In this document: positions 53,332 to 63,793 of the stretch, piece after piece
How positions within the stretch are numbered: position 1 is the first letter of the stretch
How the letters are laid out: each line of letters opens with the position of its first letter
Assembly: GCA_949825045.1 (NCBI GenBank)
Contig: OX463829.1
Coordinates: 868,001 to 932,000, forward strand
Reading direction: 5' to 3'
DNA: 64,000 bases
From: Argyresthia goedartella
Taxonomy: Eukaryota; Arthropoda; Insecta; Lepidoptera; Argyresthiidae
Notes under the pieces: model-generated
Databases searched by the model: none
What the model saw: only the letters and a program-made list of their open reading frames with translations
Told to the model about the DNA's origin: nothing
Position numbers and translations under genes: made by a program

Positions 53332-53601
53332 AAATAAGGAATCGTCAACCGATGGATTAAAAAAAAACGATAATTAATTTAATCCTTTATTTTAAGGAAT
53401 GGAAATTACTATTAAAACTTATGTCTATATTCAATCTATGCTAGAATTAAAGTGCGTCTAAAGTTAACAAAAGAAAAGTCACTAAAAATGAATAAAGTAT
53501 AAAAGTATGTAGGTTAAACGGGTTGCTTACGCTGCATAGGAAAATTACAGTGAAATAATTTGTTACTACCTAAAACTATCACTATACAAGCGCAATGTCG
53601 T
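53332..53601 (-). repeat. 3' LTR of the errantivirus-like element
   Basis: Matches 59929-60196 with scattered differences; shared text includes 'TTATGTCTATATTCAATC' and 'AAAGTATGTAGGTTA'. It lacks the outermost 40 or so bases found in the 5' LTR (60197-60239). Confidence 0.8.
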
Positions 53602-53714
53602 CTCAGGTTGATAGAGTTTAGTTTGATATGTGGTACAGGAACGGTTGGTGATGTAATGTCGGTGTTATTAGGTAACTTCATGATTTTCAGCGGTTGTCCT
53701 TTGAGTAGGTCATT

Positions 53715-54044
53715 TTAATTAATTATTGTGGATTCTTCAGTGCGTAGAAGGCAGGTGTGAGGGATGATGGCGAGATAACTTCCGTGTAGGGTGATATATT
53801 CCTCTCGGTCGCAGACGAGTTGAATCGCTGTTGGTTCCGGGAATGCAAGTGAGTAGTGCTGGTCGTCCACTTTTTCCATGGCTCCTTTTGTTAGTGAGAT
53901 AGTAGTAGGTTGGCAGGATTCATCCAGAGATTGTTTGGTGATTAGGTGTTGAATGCAGTCAGGATTTCTTCTTACGGGGTGATTGGTATTTGCTTCGTAG
54001 ATATACTGATGATCGAACTTCGGGCATTCAGCCTCTATGTACAT
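53715..54044 (-). pseudogene. env-like remnant of the errantivirus-like element
   Basis: A 109-codon frame downstream of integrase, ending just before the 3' LTR, with several Cys and a 'YITLHGSYLAIIPHTC' block. Position and Cys pattern fit the C-terminal part of the envelope gene of insect errantiviruses. The rest of that gene (54050-54660) is decayed. No signal peptide or membrane segment is seen, so no function remains. Confidence 0.5.
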
Positions 54045-54669
54045 GAAAGTCTTATCATTGGTTGCTATGAAAGGATAAGGGGAATGAAGGTCTGATGGAG
54101 TTTATTCGGGACAATAGATAATTTATAAAAATCAAAGAAATCTGGGGAAATTACAGGTAATTTAAAAACTATTACTATCTGATTTCCTGAAAAGTATGAT
54201 CCTGGCTTAATTATATTTTAATATCCTCTCAGTTCCAAATCTAATATCTGATCTGATTTATAATATTACCAAGCCTATCTAACATATTTCTTAAAGTATC
54301 TTTATTAAGCATATAATGATGTGTGCTCGATGCACGTATAAAAGCTAATATATCTTCTATTCTAAGTACCTGATAAGTCATCGATATTTTCACTAATAAT
54401 AGACTACTACACTAAACTTCATCTGGGCAAACTTTGCGTACCTACTTTAAAAGTTTATTCTCTGCGTAGGCATTTCTGTCCAAAAGTAACATTAAGTTTC
54501 GTTTATTTTGGCTTGGTTATATGCTATGTGGGACAGAATAGTGGTATGTTGAGACATCCATCTCATTATTGATAAATTGGTGCGATTGTGAAGAGAGGTC
54601 TCGTTTATAAGATTGTATACGTGTTCATCTGTTCCTTATGGGTCAAAACGTATTGTTGGATTATATGTC

Positions 54670-55320
54670 CTATAGGTCTCTAGGGTCAAAATGTCCTTTT
54701 ATTATGTCATATGGTCTGCACTTAGTGAAGCTATCTACAGAACTGTTATAGGCAAGTATTGCATAAGGCATGATGTAAATTACAGGCTTGTTTTTTTGCT
54801 GTAGTTTCAGGATACGGAGATGTTCTAACAAGGTGGAGTGAAAGCGTTCAATGATACCGTTATCATTGGGGGCATGGGGCAAGGTTTTGTGGTGATTTAT
54901 TTTGTGAAGTCGTGTAAATTCTGAAAACATCTGATTAGTGAACTCGGTGCCGTTATCTGTTATTAAGGTTAAGGGGAGCCCATGGTGGGTACAATATTGA
55001 AGAAGTCCTTGAAGGATGCTTACGGCAGTTCCATCACCAGGTGATAGGCCTGGCCGTATTTGTAGAAAACGTCTACAAACGTGAGATACTTTTCGTTCTG
55101 GGCTGTGAATAGGTCCATATGGACAATCTCAAGGGGTTTTGTTGCTGGGGGAACAATGTTAAACTGAGGCCTAATGTGGTTACGGTCGTATTTAGTCTGT
55201 CCACAAATTGTGTATTCATTAATGTACTTAGTAATCTGGTCCTTCATTTTAGACCAGAAGTACCTACGGGAGAGGGATAGATAGCATTCATTTATGCCCC
55301 TATGATTGGTTTCGTGGTAA
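54670..55320 (-). pseudogene. errantivirus-like integrase, broken
   Basis: The frame at 55020-55247 has the end of the zinc-binding part ('YTICGQTKYDRN') and the first catalytic Asp in 'EIVHMDLF'. After a break, 'LTLITDNGTEF' gives the second Asp (near 54950) and the frame at 54670-54930 gives 'GIIERFHSTLLEHLR' with the Glu. At least one stop or frameshift separates the parts. Confidence 0.7.
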
Positions 55321-55839
55321 TGTCTGATAATTTCTTGCTGTCTTAAATATTATTTTACGTCTTCTTACTGTATTTTACAGAGAACTAGATTCATCGCGGA
55401 ACTTTTAATTGTGTCCTGAATAAAAGGAATGATTTGATACATCCCTAGGGGTCGATTAATAAAAAGGGCGGTTTTCACCTTTGGATTGACCTACTCTTTA
55501 ATGGCTTTTATAACATCCTGCTCTAAATTTGATTCGGGTACCTGAATAAGTGTACGAGTGTGCGTGTCAAATGGCTTAGTTGCAGTTGGTCTACGTTTTA
55601 TATCACCTACAATCGAAAAGCATCCATGGAATTGATTAAGGGGTTCGTCAGAGATGGGAACTTCGAGGATAGGGTGTTCATTACGAGTGTGAGCAGTTGC
55701 AGTTGTCGATCTTGTTTCAGTGGGTGGCTTTTCAGAGGGGTTAGCTATCATAGAAAATGTTTCCGTTTCTTCGTTATGAATCTCGATCGTGGGAGGGTGT
55801 TGGCGTTAGTGTCATACTTTCCCTTTTTGTAAACTATGG

Positions 55840-57790
55840 TACTGTCATATTCACTTAGTTTTAGTCTCCAACGTGTCAGTTGTGAGTTGGGTTCATTAAT
55901 GTTCATAATCCACTGAAGTGGCTTATGGTCAGTGAAAATTTTGAATTTGCGTCCAAATACTTAGTCGGAAGTACTTAGTAGCCCATACTATGGCTAAAAG
56001 CTCCTTCTTTATGGAGCTGTAGTTCATCTCGCTATCATTGAGAGTACGGGATGTCAGATCCTATTGATCCTTGGGATAAAACGGCTCCAATGGCAACGTT
56101 AGAAGCGTCTGTTGTGAGAATGAATTCTCTACTGAAATCGGGATATTGTAATATCGGGATCATTTGTCAGTAAAGTCTTACTCTTCTCAAAGCACTCAGT
56201 ATAGTCAGGGTCAAGGGTTATTTTACTACCTTTCTGTAGTCTGAATTTACGATAGTAACCTATCAAACCAAGGAATTGTTTAATCTGTTTTGTCGTTGTG
56301 GGATTGGGGAACTTAACTATTGCAGAAATTTTGTCGGGGTTAGGCTTTATTCCTTCCCTAGTGATAACGTGTCTAAGGTATGCAGTCTCTAACTTTAAAA
56401 ATTCGGACTTGTCCATCTGAATTTTGAAGTTTGACTCCCTCAGTCGTGTGAAAACTTTTTTTACGTTAGTGATATGTTCCTGTAAAGAGTTACTGAATAC
56501 AATAATGTCATTTAAATATACAAGACAAATCTGTTTTGTAGTCCTCTGAGGATCCATAACTCGTTGAAAAGTCGATGGAGAATTTTTTAATCCCGTCGGC
56601 ATTCTCAAAAATTCGAAGTGCCCATGCTTAACATTGAAAGCAATCATCGGGATATCGTCAGGGCTCATTTCTACTTGGTAAAATTCGCTCGCTAAATCCA
56701 GGGTCGTAAAGTCAGTACTTTATGACCCTGTGCCAGTGCACTTGCCTAGTTTGTCAAGGACGTCGTTAATGTTCGGGATGGGATATTTGTCGTCAATGGT
56801 CTTGTCATTTAGTTTACGGAAATCTATCACTAATCGCCATTTCTGTTTTCCAGATGCGTCCACTTTCTTGGGGACCACCCATATAGGTGAGCTCCATGCA
56901 GAATCAGTAGGTCTTATGATGCCTTGATCCAACATCTTAGTTATCTGGTCTCTAACTTCTTGGCGGTTTACAAAGGGGTAGCGATAGCTTTTCGTATAAA
57001 AGGGAGTTTCGTCGTGGGTCCTGATGCTGTGTTTAATTTTGTAAGTGAATGTCAGTGGTTCTCCTTCAATATAGAATACATAAGGATAGCGGAAACATAA
57101 AGTCTCTAAGTAAATTTTCTCTTCCTGATTCAAGTAATCGGTTCGTAAACGTGATATCACTTCACGCTTACGAATCGGGTCGTGTTCGGTGCTCATGCAC
57201 TCGATATTAAAGAGCTCAGCTTGTACTGGTCGGTCAAATGAAAGTATTATGTCGTTGTCGGATATATTCTCTACTTCTACAATTCCTTCGCGGTCAGTCA
57301 CAGTCGTGAAACATTCGTGTATAATGCAATTACAGGAAATTTGATCGGGGACCATTACGTCACCGTCGGGGCTATCGATGGGCTTGCGAATCAATTTTGA
57401 GGAATGTGCTGCGATTGTATAGTCAGTAGTAGGCATATTACTCTGATATGGTATGATCGGGATTCTGGCATTTCTAGTTATAAGCAAATTATTTTTTAGG
57501 TCTATTTCGAGTCGGTCTAGTAGGTGAAGTCCTGTCAGTCCATCGAAATATCTATGGAACTTGTACACGAATAATTAAATATTCAGGTCATCATTAAATT
57601 CGGGCAGTTTTGAATACTCATGGAATAGTCTGTTTTGTCGTCGCGTGTACATTGGTCACTTCGAAAGGGTCGTAGTTAAGAGGTATGTTTGAAAAATATT
57701 TTTGCACAGCTTCGGGGCTAATGCATGATTGATTCGCGCCGGTATCCACTAATACTTTTAATGGGGGGTTTGCAGTTTGCACATATCTGA
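55840..57790 (-). pseudogene. errantivirus-like protease, RT and RNase H, defective
   Basis: Near 57745 the minus strand reads 'LKVLVDTGANQSC', the protease active site. The frame at 56720-57568 runs from the protease end into the RT ('GIIRPTDSAWSSPIWVVPKK', 'RLVIDFRKLN'). One TAA at 56720 interrupts it, and the same frame continues at 56668-56129. The catalytic box reads 'CLVYLNDIIVFS', where YLDD is expected, so one catalytic Asp is Asn. RNase H follows ('[14 protein letters not shown]') with frameshifts down to about 55840. Confidence 0.75.
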
Positions 57791-57794
57791 GGTT

Positions 57795-59520
57795 CTTCCG
57801 GAATTCTATCTTGGTTTTGCGGAGGGATTGTCCTTGGGAAAATCCATTTCACTACTAGTAGACGGTTGAGGGGCCTCAATCATGTTGGGCACGTCATGGG
57901 GTGCGTTTTCGTAGTCGTACGTCTGGGGATAGTCGGCGTAGTCAGCTTGAGAATACTCGGCGTAGTATTGCTCAGTCGGTTCGTAGCAGTTGTTTTCTTC
58001 GTAGTAATATTCGGGTTCAGAATAGTAACATGAGTCATTATATTCATTGAAATTCATTTCTCGGGTTTTAAAGTAATTGATTGGTGGAGGGTTACCAAAT
58101 TTACGCCAATCATGACCAGAAGGGAGAAGCGGTTTAGATGAGTAGTTTACTACTCCACTCATAGGCTTGGGGCCTAAACTTTGAGTCGGAAATGTGGGTC
58201 TCTGAGGTAGTTTGAATACGTTACTAGGTTATAGTTGGGAAGAGGCGCTCCGAACATTTGCTGGGTCCGAGAAGGCGTTTTGGACATTCTTGGGGGTTGA
58301 TTAGGTGGAGTCTGGAAGTTTGGCTTCCAAATAGGTACAGGGCGTAGCATATTCGGGAAATTAAAAGGTTTCGGCATGGCAGTTGGCATCTGCATAGGTA
58401 TTCTCATGTGCATTGGTGGTTGATAGTGAGGGAGAGCTCTACGCTCTGGAAGTGAATCATTTCGGCCCTGGAGGAACATCACATTCATCTCTTCCTGTAC
58501 GAACTCCAGTGCTTTTTCTATGGTGTCGGGTTTCATACATTTTATACATACAATTTTTCAAGGCGGGCACCAAATCACCATCGTTTGTACCACCAGTCCG
58601 GCTGTGTGGAATACCCGTGGCCAGAGTTTCGGAATTTAAGTACCTAGAGTCGGACTCGCGGCAGCTCGAACTTGATCCTCAGAACGCTGGCTGATAGGGT
58701 CGACAGCCCTATGATGAAGCACTGGGTGGATGTGCACTTAAACAGGAATAAGAAGTAAGTGAATGTGTTGTGTGATGGATGTGTAATAGATATGACAGAA
58801 TGACTAATGAGTGTGTGGACTTAACTTACATACTTAGCTCTTGTTTTCTGTGTTACCAATTAATTAATTTTTTGTTTTGTGTCATTATTTCAATTTATTT
58901 TTCATTTTACCGTGTTTAATTATGGATGTATATCTGAAATAAATAATAATTATTATTATTATTATTATTATACGAGATCCAAGGGGTTCTTTGAGACCAC
59001 GAACATAAGCCTGCATGGTATGTTTTTTAGAGAGATCGCGTTTCGCTTCTACTATGGTAGGGATAGTCTCATGAAGGCTAACTTACGTCATAATCGTACT
59101 AAAAAGGGTTTGACATTTTTCATAGAATTCGTGGGGGGTGCTGTGTCCTTGCGTCACCACCGAGAGATCATTATAGAAGGCGATTTCATCCCTTTGGTCT
59201 GAAAAATTATTAATCAGGCCTGTATGGATGCCTATCCAGTTTTCTACTATTCCATTTGAATCGATTGACCTCACGGTAGGACCGGTAATTTTGTTTAATA
59301 TTCCGTTAATTAAACTTAACTTCGCTAGCTCGGAACCGGCTTCCGGTCTCATAAACTGAATTACTAGCTAATCACATATTCTAATAAATCGCGTAAGAAT
59401 GTTCGGGTTACCATCGAATTCGGGCACTAGGCGAAGTGCCTTGAAAATGGTGTCAGCGTCAATAGTTGGCGCCGTGATTATTTTAATATTAGGCAAAGAC
59501 AGGTTCACTAAACTAACATA
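57795..59520 (-). pseudogene. errantivirus-like gag, broken by a stop and an insertion
   Basis: Pieces read in order: 'ALRLVPEFDGNPNILTRFI' (above 59353), a TAG, then 59083-59352 ('ELAKLSLINGILNKITGPTV'), 'AYVRGLKEPLGSRI' near 58985, and after a foreign insert 58174-58536 ('KPDTIEKALEFVQEEMN'), then a Tyr/Glu-rich tail (57806-58162). No zinc knuckle is seen, which is normal for this group. The insert splits the protein between GSRI and IKCMKP. Confidence 0.7.
58550..58973 (+). mobile_element. RTE-like non-LTR fragment inserted in gag
   Basis: Ends in an (ATT)n tract at about 58938-58973. Near 58625 the plus strand reads 'VARVSEFKYLESDSRQLELD', resembling the 'FKYLGS' block of RTE-type reverse transcriptases. 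The gag text resumes on both sides around a short ATA overlap. Only the 3' end of the element is present. Confidence 0.65.
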
Positions 59521-59908
59521 TCACTATTAGGGTCCTTAAATAAATTATCTACACCTAAAGCTTCACTTTCCAAAATCCTATTCGAATCTAAAGTCTTTCC
59601 TTACGTATTTGTCTTACGGAGGACTTTTTCACACCAGATTTCTCGGGACGGAAAATTTTGGAAAGAGGAAATTACACACGGAAAAAAAAGGAAGCAACAC
59701 AAGAGTAAGAACAATGCATGGACTTACAGATAATATATCATCTTTTTAGGTTTTCTTCGCGTATCAATGTCTAGATACCTCCCCGGCTGCTCGTTTTCGT
59801 TCGTCGAATCCTTGACGAAGGATAGAAAGCTCAACCAGAGGCTTGCGGAGCCAGCAGGAGCAACGATGTCTTCTAGTCCTTTAGTTTCCCGCGCGCCTAC
59901 TTACTCAA

Positions 59909-59928
59909 GGATCCTACCGGCTGCGCCA
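59909..59928 (-). promoter_or_regulatory. primer-binding site of the errantivirus-like element
   Basis: On the minus strand TGGCGCAGCCGGTAGGATCC follows the 5' LTR. It is complementary to the 3' end expected for an insect tRNA-Ser (..CTGCGCCA), as in the 17.6 and 297 elements. Confidence 0.75.
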
Positions 59929-60239
59929 AATAAGGAATCCGCAACCGATGGATTTAAAAAAAACGATAATTAATTAAATCCTTTACATTAAGGAATGTAA
60001 ACAATTAAAACTTATGTCTATATTCAATCGATGCTAGAATTGAAGTGCGTCTAAAGTTAACAAAAGAAAAGGCACTAAAAATGAATAAAGTATAAAAGTA
60101 TGTAGGTTACACGGGTTGCTTACGCTGCATAGGAAAATTACATTTAAATAATAAGTTATTACCTAAAACTATCACTATGCAAGCACAATGTCGTCATCGG
60201 ACCTCGTCAGCAGATTCCGTGAATGGTGGGCATGTAACA
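59929..60239 (-). repeat. 5' LTR of the errantivirus-like element
   Basis: About 311 bp, ending beside the CGCG duplication. Its outer 43 bp (60197-60239, TGTTACATGCCCACC on the minus strand) have no match in the 3' LTR. Confidence 0.75.
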
Positions 60240-60746
60240 CGCGGTACAGCTGCGACGCTGTGAAGCGCGAGTATTTCTACTGTGTGTGTGTGTGTGTGCT
60301 ATGCTGCGTAGTATGTACTCACGTTCTACATGTGCGCAGGCGCGGGTTCGTCTATTTGCGCAAGCGCGCGTTTCAGCTGCGACGCTATGATGCGCGGGTA
60401 GTTCTACTGTGTGTTTCTGCGTAGTATGTACTCACATACTACATGTGCGCAGGCGCGGGGTCGTGTATTTGTGTGAGCGCGCGGTACAGCTGCGACGCTA
60501 TGAAGCGTGGGTAGCTCCTCTGTGTGCGTGTGCGTGTATGTGTAAACATGTGTGTTATGTAGTATGTACTCACGTTCTGCGTGTGCGCAGGCGCGGGGTC
60601 GTGTATGTGTGCGAGTGCGCGGTACAGCTGCGACGCTATGAAGCGCAGGTAGGTCTACTGTGTGTGTGTGTGTGTGTGTGTGCGTAGTATGTACTCACGT
60701 TCTACGTGTGCGCGGGCGCGGGGTCGTGTATGTGTGCGAGCGCGCG
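60240..60746 (-). repeat. RGS-exon-derived minisatellite, right block
   Basis: Units marked by (GG)TACAGCTG or TTTCAGCTG at 60243, about 60370, 60483, 60621 and 60746. The last is the exon itself. Spacings are 113-138 bp because (TG)n runs between the units vary in length. Open frames through this block on the plus strand are shadows of the repeat. Confidence 0.9.
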
Positions 60747-60890
60747 GTACAGCTGCGACGCTATGAAGCGCGGGTAGGAGTCGCGGCACATGAGCGTGTA
60801 GATCTGCAGCTGCGCCTCGTCGAACGTGTGCGCCGTCGGCTCCACCATATTGCGGTTCACCGCCTCGCGCACGCGAGAGTCCAGTGAAAC
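60699..60890 (-). CDS. RGS7: R7-family RGS protein, exon for the end of the RGS domain
   Basis: Minus-strand acceptor 'GTTTCGCAG' at 60891, then 'VSLDSRVREAVNRNMVEPT', 'AHTFDEAQLQIYTLMCRDSY' and 'PRFIASQLYRALAHIHD'. The text is that of the C-terminal half of the RGS domain of RGS6/7/9/11 proteins, which speed GTP hydrolysis on G-alpha subunits and pair with G-beta-5. Insects have RGS7-like members, hence the symbol. The donor AAC|GTGAGT is at 60698. Codon 63 of the exon is TAG, two codons before the donor. If that donor is used, the protein ends here and the next exon is untranslated. Some repeat copies have CAG at this place. N-terminal DEP and GGL parts would lie beyond the window. Confidence 0.85.
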
Positions 60891-60947
60891 CTGCGAAACA
60901 TTGTCACATACAGACGATCACTCGAATAAACCCCGACTAATCATATA

Positions 60948-61213
60948 AAATGTCTTTATTACTGTAGATATTTACATCTTAACAAACGTAATTTTTTGCC
61001 GCTTCTCTACATTGGACTACTGTGGGAGAAGAAGGGCGTAGAAACTCCCGCAGATTGATTTTTACATCTCTTTTAAAAATGGTTGTTCCTAATTAATACA
61101 AAAATTACAATATTAATTACTATAATTAATAAGCAGGAATACATAATTTCAAAATTATTAACCCCAAGTTGAGCTAGATGAACCCCATACAGTCCCCTCA
61201 ATTAAGTAGTCAT
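60948..61213 (-). mobile_element. CR1-X element, copy E (3' UTR only)
   Basis: Matches the 3' UTR of copies A and D ('TCTACATTGGACTACTGTGG', 'GAAGGGCGTAGAAACTCC') and stops at the first codons of the RT end. Lies in an intron of the RGS gene. Confidence 0.75.
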
Positions 61214-61790
61214 TTTGATCACATAATACATAAATCTTACCGAATGCTAGGTTTTGTGTTAAGAATGTCCAGGGAGTTTAAGAACGACTCAACTATCAAA
61301 ATGCTCTTTTATGCCTACGTTCGCAGCCACCTCGAATATTGTTCTATGGTGTGGAATCCTTTATACCATGTCAATTTGCGTATGATAGAAAGCATCCAGA
61401 ACAAGTTCTTGAGGCACTTAAATTATCGTAATCGTGTGACAAACTCCGATATCAAGGAAACCGCTAATCGGCACAAAATAATGTCGCTTGAGAACAGACG
61501 TACAGTTTCCGATATGATGTTTTTATACAAAGTTGTAAATGGCATAATTGACTGTCCTGAATTGCTACAACGTGTAAAGTTTAGAGTTCCGAGACCATCA
61601 ACCAGAATAAAAACTCTTTTTCATATCCCATTCCATAAAACCAACTATGGTAAAAACACCCCGATGGATAGAATAATGAATACTTATAATATGGTATTTA
61701 ACGATGATGACATTTTCAATTTATCCGTAAATGCGTTTAGAAATCTTATAACCAAGACACTAAATTGCCCCAATTTATAATTAAATTAAT
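61214..61790 (+). pseudogene. non-LTR reverse transcriptase C-terminal fragment
   Basis: An open frame to 61780 with 'KSYRMLGFVLRMSREF', 'FYAYVRSHLEYCSMVWNPLY' and 'IQNKFLRHLNYRNR'. This is the C-terminal part of an element D-type reverse transcriptase (39276-39836 has the same blocks). It begins exactly where the CR1-X copy ends, so one interrupted the other or both were joined by recombination. Confidence 0.75.
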
Positions 61791-62367
61791 TTACAACTTA
61801 ATTTCACAAGTTCAACCAATGACACAATTCCATATATAAATACAATTATGAATTAATTAAGTTATTAGTTTCCATGTTAGGCTATGCTCAATTTTTATCG
61901 GCTTATTACCACACGATTACCAAAAACCCTATTTTACTACCAATAAATTCGAAATGTCTGCCAGAATGGATAAATGTCCACCAAATTGTGTTTGGATAAA
62001 TGATCACCAAACTTCTTTTTATGTTTTGTGTAGTTTATGTTTTAAGTATTTTTTGTTGTTCTTACATGTTCAACCTAACACGAAGGATAAAGAGGGCTTC
62101 GCTTTGCTCATCCCCTTTACCCTTCACCTTAAGCTACCGCAGTATTTTGCCCCGATATTTTTTGCAGCTTTTGGTGTTAATTTATCCATTTTGGGTAGGA
62201 AAAACATATTTTGGTGATCATTATATTTGCTGCCATTTTTATCTACCAAATTTTAATGTAAACCTATAATTGGAACTTATTCATTGAATGTTATTAATTA
62301 ATTCTATTATAATTCAAATTCTGTTGGTTTGCTATCATAATAAAACAAAAATAAATAAATACTTGAA
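61791..62367. other. no gene recognised
   Basis: AT-rich intron sequence, partly perhaps the 3' UTR of the fragment at 61214. Open frames at 61954-62269 overlap one another and have no motif. Confidence 0.4.
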
Positions 62368-63793
62368 ATAGTCTTGAACATTATCCCTTTTTCGACAAAG
62401 TCGCCTTAACATGCTTTTTAAATTGCTCAAAAGGCAATTTAAAAATTTCCAGAAGTATCTTGTAGTGGAGAATGCACTGACCCTTGAAAGAATTGCTAAC
62501 CTTCGCGAGTCTAAACCGGGGCGCAACTAGTCTGTGATTATTTCTTAGGTTAACATTACAGCTATCGCTAAGTTTGGAAAATGTTGTAAGGTTCTTGCGT
62601 ACATACATTATATTTTCGAAAATAAATTGTCTAGTATACAGTTAGTATGTCAATTTCTTTGAAAAGCTCTCTTAAGGAGTCTGTGCATTCAAAATTATAA
62701 ATTGCTCGAATAGCTCTTTTCTGTAAAATAATAGTAGTTTATGTGACTGATACATAATGGAGGGCATTAAAACTCGAGAGTTGGCTCGTTTCATAATAAT
62801 ATCACTCGGGAGTTGAAATGCCTAATTATGTACAGTTAGTTACATACACTAGTTTATCTACACACGTATCATAAACACTCTTTTCTGCGTACAAAAACCG
62901 CACGTTAAGGTCAGCATAATGTTAAACTACTTGGTAAAAACTCATTTCTTATCTGAAACATTACACATTATGATTATGACATTTCGACAAATTTCGAACG
63001 CCGACGCCCGCCTGCGTGCCGCCCCTAGTTTGTCTGTGAAGTTGGTACTACAGAACAAGCTAAACAACTGCAGAGCAATTATCAATGCCACAATGCCGGT
63101 CAAACATGCGGTTCCTGAACACATCAAAGAGAGCTGATATGTGTGTAGGCGGGCGTCGGCGTTCGAAATTTGAATGTCATAATTCGTCGAAAATTGATAC
63201 ATTATGGTCATAATGTAGATAAGAAATGAGTTTTTTCCATGTAGTGTAACATTATGCTGGTCGTAACGTGCAATTTTTGGACGCAGTAAAGAGGGTTTAT
63301 GATACGTTTGTAGATAAAAATAGTTTGAGTACCCGCTGTTTTCCCCACAACAAGATACCATAGGACGCAATGAAAGTAACTAAAATATACTAGCCTAGAT
63401 GTAGCCACATCAATGTTCCTTATCAATGGATATTCCAAGAAACTTCGTGACATTTACTGATTCTAACGTGTTGCTGTCTAACGCTAAACTGGTCTCAACT
63501 TGCCTGACATTTGGAAATGAGAATTTGATACACTTGGTTTTACCAGCGTTTAATAATAAATTATTAACTTTGATCCAATTCAAGGTTAAAGACCATTAAC
63601 ATCATAAAAATCTTTTTTTTGTCTTTCAATTTTGAAGACCAGTGAGGTGTCATCAGCAAACAACACTATGTCGCTCAATTTCTCCACCAAGAAAGGCAGA
63701 TCGTTAATATATACCAGGAATAAGAAAGGGCCTAATATGGAACCTTGTGGAACGCCAATTTTTACTCCGATCCATCAGATTTGACGCCGTTGG
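62368..63793 (-). mobile_element. CR1-X element, copy F, split by a fold-back element
   Basis: 62368-62740 and 63314-63793 together match copy A from near the RT end up to just above 'GVPQGS' ('AACCTTGTGGAACGCCAATT' on the plus strand at 63741). Several indels break the frame. The gap between the two parts is foreign (see 62741-63313). Confidence 0.8.
62741..63313. mobile_element. fold-back (long inverted repeat) element
   Basis: Arms of about 165-170 bp at 62853-63016 and 63146-63318 are imperfect inverses. Shared text includes 'TTTCGAACGCCGACGCCCGCC', 'AACTCATTTCTTATCT' and 'CAGCATAATGTTA'. A spacer of about 130 bp lies between them, and about 110 bp of further inserted DNA precedes the left arm. 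No transposase is encoded. It interrupts CR1-X copy F. Confidence 0.75.

Larger units (their letters stand above)
53332..60239 (-). mobile_element. errantivirus-like Ty3/gypsy provirus, old and defective
   Basis: Bounded by a 4-bp duplication CGCG (53328-53331 and 60240-60243) within the minisatellite. On the minus strand: 5' LTR, a primer site TGGCGCAGCCGGTAGGATCC (matches tRNA-Ser use in the 17.6/297 group), gag, protease, RT, RNase H, integrase, a short env-like frame, 3' LTR. The LTRs differ at many positions (about 6 percent by eye), so the insertion is old. Stops, frameshifts and a changed RT catalytic residue disable it. Confidence 0.85.

Noticed and set aside
60188..60887. Chain of plus-strand frames with repeated 'RRRGVVY' text
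   Set aside because: Produced by the RGS-derived minisatellite read on the wrong strand.
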